Assembly: GCA_014360335.1 (NCBI GenBank) | Contig: JACIXS010000419.1 | Span: 1 to 48,167 of the forward strand | Source: a bacterium | GTDB taxonomy: Bacteria > DUMJ01 | Reading direction: 5' to 3' | DNA: 48,167 nt | Shown: piece after piece, positions 42,738-48,167 of the stretch | Layout of the letters: every line of letters begins with the position of its first letter | Numbering within the stretch: the stretch's first letter is position 1 | Notes under the pieces: model-generated | Databases searched by the model: none | The model's input: the letters and a program-made list of their open reading frames with translations, nothing else | What the model was told of the DNA's origin: nothing | Position numbers and translations under genes: made by a program

Positions 42738-42765
42738 ATTATACAAAGAAACTCCCCTTTGTCAA
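42738..42765 (-). promoter_or_regulatory. Promoter of tRNA-Leu
   Basis: On the minus strand TTGACA (42765-42760), a 16-base spacer and TATAAT (42743-42738), 14 bases before the tRNA 5' end. Both boxes are perfect, the strongest promoter in the window. Confidence 0.88.
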
Positions 42766-42785
42766 GAGTAAATCCCTGATTTCTG

Positions 42786-42814
42786 TAGACTTCGGCTCGT
42801 TAAAGTGATATTAT
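42786..42814 (+). promoter_or_regulatory. Promoter of the M50 protease gene
   Basis: TAGACT (42786-42791), 17 bases, TATTAT (42809-42814), about 48 bases before the start codon. Confidence 0.45.
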
Positions 42815-42861
42815 AAACTTGGGAAATAATCTATTTATAGGAAGGGGTGATTTTATTTTTT

Positions 42862-43980
42862 ATGGTGGGGAGTCTACGGATAGGTAGAATCCTAGGGATC
42901 CCTATAGAGGTCCACTATACTTGGATTATAGTGTTTGGGCTTATAACTAATACGTTAGCTACTAGCTATCTATCTAACTATACATTATATACTTCTCCCT
43001 ATGTCAATTGGATTATTGGTGCCATAGCTTCTCTAATATTTTTTGTTTGTGTCGCTATGCATGAGATTATGCACTCTTATACTGCAATAAAGTTAGGGTT
43101 AAAGATAAGGCGAATTACTCTTTTTATGTTTGGAGGTATAGCAGAGATAGAGGGAGAGCCTAAATCAGCTAGGGATGAGTTATTTATATCTATTATGGGT
43201 CCAGTTACTAGTGCCCTTTTAGCTCTTGTATTTTTTCTATTCTCTAGGTTTCCATTTAATCCTCTATCCCCTATTGGAGGAGCAATCTTATATCTCTATC
43301 GTGTAAACTTAATCTTGGCAGGATTCAATCTAATTCCTGCTTTTCCTTTGGATGGAGGAAGAGTTTTAAGAGCTATACTTTGGATGAGCCTCAAAAATTA
43401 TAGGAAAGCTACTAGAATTTCAACTGGTATTGGAATGACGTTTGCTACTATGATAATGTTTTTAGGTTTCTATATCCTTCTCTTTGGCCAGTTTATAACT
43501 GGTCTTTGGTTTATTTTTATTGGTTGGTTCCTGAGTCAAGGAGCTATGTCAGGTGAGAGAGAGGTAGATATAAGAGAAGCCTTTACAGATGCTAGAGTGA
43601 AAGACCTTATGAGTAAGGAGGTTCAATCTGTCCCGCCTAATATTAATATAGAAGACCTTGTCTTAAATTATTTTTTATCTTACAGGTATGTAGCTTTCCC
43701 CGTTATGTGGGGGGATAATATACTTGGGATAGTTACCTTGAACGATATAAGAAAAATTCCTCGGGAAGAGTGGAAAAACTATACCGTAAGAGATATAATG
43801 ACTCCGATGTCATCAGACCTTACTATAACTCCCGAGGAATCAGCATTTGATGCCTTTTTGAAGATAAATAAAGGTTCAGTTGGAAGACTTCTTGTTGTAG
43901 AAGAAGACAAACTTATAGGAATTATAAGTAAGACAGACCTTATTAGATTTCTGCAGATAAAATCTATGATATCTAGCTAG
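42862..43980 (+). CDS. M50 site-2-type protease with CBS domain pair
   Basis: A protein of 372 residues from ATG 42862; the start MVGSLRIGRILGIPIEVHYTW matches the family, while GTG 42847 would overlap the AGGAAGGGG site. The zinc motif HEIMH (His67, Glu68, His71) and the second-site NLIPAFPLDGGRVL (about 154-167) are intact between several membrane helices. Residues about 240-370 are two CBS domains (VKDLMSKEVQSVPP and VRDIMTPMSSDL), which may bind adenine nucleotides and gate the protease by energy state. Its substrates are unknown. Confidence 0.92.
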   Translation: MVGSLRIGRILGIPIEVHYTWIIVFGLITNTLATSYLSNYTLYTSPYVNWIIGAIASLIFFVCVAMHEIMHSYTAIKLGLKIRRITLFMFGGIAEIEGEPKSARDELFISIMGPVTSALLALVFFLFSRFPFNPLSPIGGAILYLYRVNLILAGFNLIPAFPLDGGRVLRAILWMSLKNYRKATRISTGIGMTFATMIMFLGFYILLFGQFITGLWFIFIGWFLSQGAMSGEREVDIREAFTDARVKDLMSKEVQSVPPNINIEDLVLNYFLSYRYVAFPVMWGDNILGIVTLNDIRKIPREEWKNYTVRDIMTPMSSDLTITPEESAFDAFLKINKGSVGRLLVVEEDKLIGIISKTDLIRFLQIKSMISS

Positions 43981-43989
43981 TTGAAATTA

Positions 43990-44352
43990 CTACCACTTTT
44001 TTTGCTTACCCTTCCATTTTTCTTCTAGACTTTTCTTAAGGTCTCCCAATCTTTCGTTACTCTCTTTAAGAAAGTGTGATAATTTAAATTCAAATTCCTC
44101 TAGAGATTTGAGCCTTTTTATAGAAACTTCCAGGTCCCCTCTCTTATTGTATCCTATCACTACTGCCTTTACTTTGTCTCCCTCACGAAGATAGTCAGTT
44201 ACCTCTTTTACATATGAAGAATCTATCTCTGAGATGTGCAAGAACGCCTCTCTTCCATCGTTAAGCGTCAAAAATGCTCCAAACTTAGTGACTTTTTTAA
44301 CCTTTCCCTCGACTATCTGTTGATTATCTAATGGCTTTGTGTTGGAATACAT
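43990..44352 (-). CDS. S1 RNA-binding domain protein
   Basis: A protein of 120 residues from ATG 44352, with GGAGA six bases upstream; an ATG eight codons earlier lacks a site. Residues about 12-80 form one S1 domain: VEGKVKKVTKFGAFLTLNDG, AFLHISEID and VKAVVIGYNKRGDLEVSIKR. The tail is charged, Lys-rich and probably helical, ending KWKGKQKKW. It resembles YabR/general stress protein 13, which bind RNA or ribosomes. It is last in the eno-pyk-ftsB-like operon and overlaps the previous gene by 25 bases. In Bacillota YabR also lies next to DivIC. Confidence 0.87.
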   Translation of the reverse strand: MYSNTKPLDNQQIVEGKVKKVTKFGAFLTLNDGREAFLHISEIDSSYVKEVTDYLREGDKVKAVVIGYNKRGDLEVSIKRLKSLEEFEFKLSHFLKESNERLGDLKKSLEEKWKGKQKKW

Positions 44353-44605
44353 AGGATCTCTCCAGGTTTTGTCCATCCTAACTCCTCTCTTACTAATATT
44401 TCTATATATTTGTCATCATATTTGAGTCTATAAATCTCTTCTTCTAGGTTCTTATTTTCCTTTCTTAGTCTATTTAACTGTTCCCTAAGTTGCAGAATCT
44501 TTGCTTTACTTTCATTTATCTGATATAGAACAATAAATGCAGACCTTGATAACACTATTAAATAGAGAACTATAAAAGCTGAAAGTAGCACCTTACATAT
44601 CCTAT

Positions 44606-44609
<4 letters not shown>
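44328..44609 (-). CDS. FtsB/DivIC-like septum formation initiator
   Basis: A 93-residue bitopic protein: a membrane helix at about 6-30, then a coiled coil (about 32-65, INESKAKILQLREQLNRLRK) and a C-terminal motif LVREELGWTKPGEILC, where the EELG-x(3-4)-PGE pattern is diagnostic of FtsB/DivIC. These proteins help assemble the division septum with FtsL and FtsQ/DivIB. The start is TTG, overlapping the pyruvate kinase stop (TTGA), so translation is probably coupled. Linking enolase, pyruvate kinase and a division protein ties glycolysis genes to cell division by transcription; eno-ftsB adjacency is also seen in Proteobacteria. Confidence 0.88.
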
Positions 44610-47322
<2,713 letters not shown>

Positions 47323-47334
47323 TCAGATGGTTAA

Positions 47335-47363
47335 ATTTTAATTAATTACCTATCTATTGTCAA
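47335..47363 (-). promoter_or_regulatory. Promoter of the eno operon
   Basis: On the minus strand TTGACA (47363-47358), 17 bases, TAAAAT (47340-47335), about 43 bases before the enolase ATG. The -35 lies within a small dyad, TTGTC-N7-GACAA (47357-47373). Confidence 0.7.
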
Positions 47364-47426
47364 GGGTAGACAAGAAGAGTAAAATTGAACTAGAAAAACA
47401 TTTTAGGAGGAAGTAAGGTAAGATTT

Positions 47427-47927
47427 ATGGGGAGAAGGGCATTATTTATAGATGGAAATAATTTATATTTTGTCCAGAGAAAATTAAAATGGAATATAGA
47501 TTTTGAGAAGCTTCTTAATTATTTTAAAGGGAATGAAAACTTTTATAATGCATTTTATTACTCAGGGTATGATACTACTGACCAGAACCAAGAGAATTTT
47601 CTCAAAGCTTTGACCTTAATAGGTTATACGGTAAGGAAAAAACCTTTAAAGACTATCTCATCCCTGGACAACGAGGAGAAACAGAAGAGTAATATGGATG
47701 TAGAGATAACCTTAGACCTTATAGTTACCTCTAATCATTACGATGAAGCTTATCTCTTCTCTGGAGATAGCGATTTTGAGAGTGTTATAGAGTATCTTAG
47801 GATGATAGGTAAGGAAGTAGTTGTTGTATCTACCCTGGGACATATAGCTATAGAGTTAAGAAATGCAGCCGATAGATATGTAGACCTAGCTGAATTAAGG
47901 GAATATCTAGAGAAAGCTCATACATAG
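47427..47927 (+). CDS. NYN-domain (LabA-like) protein
   Basis: A 166-residue NYN/PIN-like nuclease-type protein. Acidic residues expected at the metal site are in LFIDGNNLYF (Asp9), KSNMDVEITLDLI (about 88-100) and LFSGDSDFESVIEYL (about 110-124, with GDSDF the key motif). The fold cleaves RNA in many members; the target here is unknown. AGGAGGAAG lies upstream with a rather long spacing of about 14 bases. It is monocistronic, with a terminator hairpin starting right after the stop. Confidence 0.9.
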   Translation: MGRRALFIDGNNLYFVQRKLKWNIDFEKLLNYFKGNENFYNAFYYSGYDTTDQNQENFLKALTLIGYTVRKKPLKTISSLDNEEKQKSNMDVEITLDLIVTSNHYDEAYLFSGDSDFESVIEYLRMIGKEVVVVSTLGHIAIELRNAADRYVDLAELREYLEKAHT

Positions 47928-47928
47928 T

Positions 47929-47966
47929 ATGAGGGTGGAACCTATTCCTCTAGGTCCCACCCTCAT
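47929..47966 (+). terminator. Hairpin terminator after the NYN gene
   Basis: Fifteen-base arms (47929-47943 and 47952-47966) with one A-C mismatch and an eight-base loop; a short mixed AT tract (CCATTTATTA) follows. Confidence 0.78.
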
Positions 47967-48106
47967 CCATTTATTACCCATTCACGAGCCATTTTGAACC
48001 CATTTAACAGGTAATTATTCATAACCTCTAGAAGATTATAAAATATGTACATCCTAAATGTCAACTATTGACATACCTGGGGTGTAATCACTTTTTAGAA
48101 AGAGTG

Positions 48107-48160
48107 CTCCTTTCTGGCTGGAATTGATATACTATAATAAAAAATCCAACCAGAAAGGAG
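48107..48160 (+). promoter_or_regulatory. Inverted repeat around a promoter, upstream of an unseen gene
   Basis: Arms CTCCTTTCTGGCTGG (48107-48121) and CCAACCAGAAAGGAG (48146-48160) pair at 14 of 15 positions. TATAAT (48133-48138) lies between them, and AAGGAG at the end of the right arm looks like the ribosome site of a gene starting beyond the window. Apart from this and a TTGACA at 48068-48073, I see nothing else in 47967-48167. Confidence 0.55.
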
Positions 48161-48167
48161 TGATTTA

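Noticed and set aside
42620-42808. Short plus-strand reading frame over the tRNA-Leu region
   Set aside because: It is the antisense reading of the tRNA and its promoter region, without a ribosome site.

Overview
The window is AT-rich, gene-dense bacterial chromosome: about 46 protein genes, one tRNA gene, gaps mostly under 150 bases, and many ATGA or TTGA stop/start overlaps. Arg is mostly AGA/AGG and Ile often ATA, a bias common in thermophiles and low-GC anaerobes. The gene set points to a strict anaerobe: a sensory [FeFe]-hydrogenase-like protein, HndA/B/C-type NADH-linked iron-sulfur subunits, Rnf subunits, a class III hybrid-cluster protein, corrinoid methyltransferases and a ferritin-like protein. 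A SCIFF peptide with its maturase and a TRAP (MtrB) protein are Clostridia/Bacillota-like traits. A secreted beta-barrel-like protein hints at an outer membrane. I therefore favour a diderm anaerobe near the Clostridia or Atribacterota, but the sequence does not settle the phylum.

Layout. 1-7253 (+) is one long operon: the end of a sensory [FeFe]-hydrogenase-like protein, a DRTGG protein, a PHP phosphoesterase, a NuoE-like subunit, an HATPase, a small thioredoxin-fold ferredoxin and a NuoF-like subunit, followed directly by rnfD, rnfE and rnfA. No hydrogenase catalytic subunit, rnfC or rnfB is present; rnfG lies alone at 41129. 7273-10712 (+) carries TRAP, glmS and a polygalacturonase-type GH28. 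10798-18904 (-) is a carbohydrate-use block (URO-D-like protein, Gfo/Idh oxidoreductase, two-domain alpha/beta hydrolase, TIM-barrel isomerase, family 5 solute-binding protein, PIG-L deacetylase) with no permease genes.

19080-28164 (+) holds sufCBDSU, then mtaB overlapping sufU, then one gene fusing an MtaA-like methyltransferase to an MtaC-like corrinoid protein, then hcp. 28349-32452 (+) is tldD, tldE, an orphan livF-like ATPase and a small transaldolase. 32470-37605 holds a ferritin-like protein (-), a membrane-anchored TPR protein (+), a GT2 glycosyltransferase (-), an 846-residue fusion of a class III aminotransferase with an acyl-ACP-reductase-like domain (+), and an unknown protein (-).

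37707-42666 (+) starts with a SCIFF peptide gene and its radical-SAM maturase, then a beta-barrel-like secreted protein, DUF3842, DUF2007, a rhomboid protease, rnfG and a nicotinate phosphoribosyltransferase-like gene whose 3' end runs into a tRNA-Leu(UAA) gene on the other strand. 42862-47927 holds an M50 protease with CBS domains (+), then eno, pyk, an FtsB/DivIC-like gene and an S1-domain gene as one minus-strand operon, and a NYN-domain protein (+). The right edge carries an inverted repeat around a promoter for a gene outside the window.

The most notable points are the aminotransferase/acyl-reductase fusion, the Hnd-type diaphorase joined to a partial Rnf set, the SCIFF peptide with one of its six cysteines replaced by Met, the mtaA-mtaC fusion, and a TRAP protein whose RNA-contacting Arg appears to be replaced by Glu.
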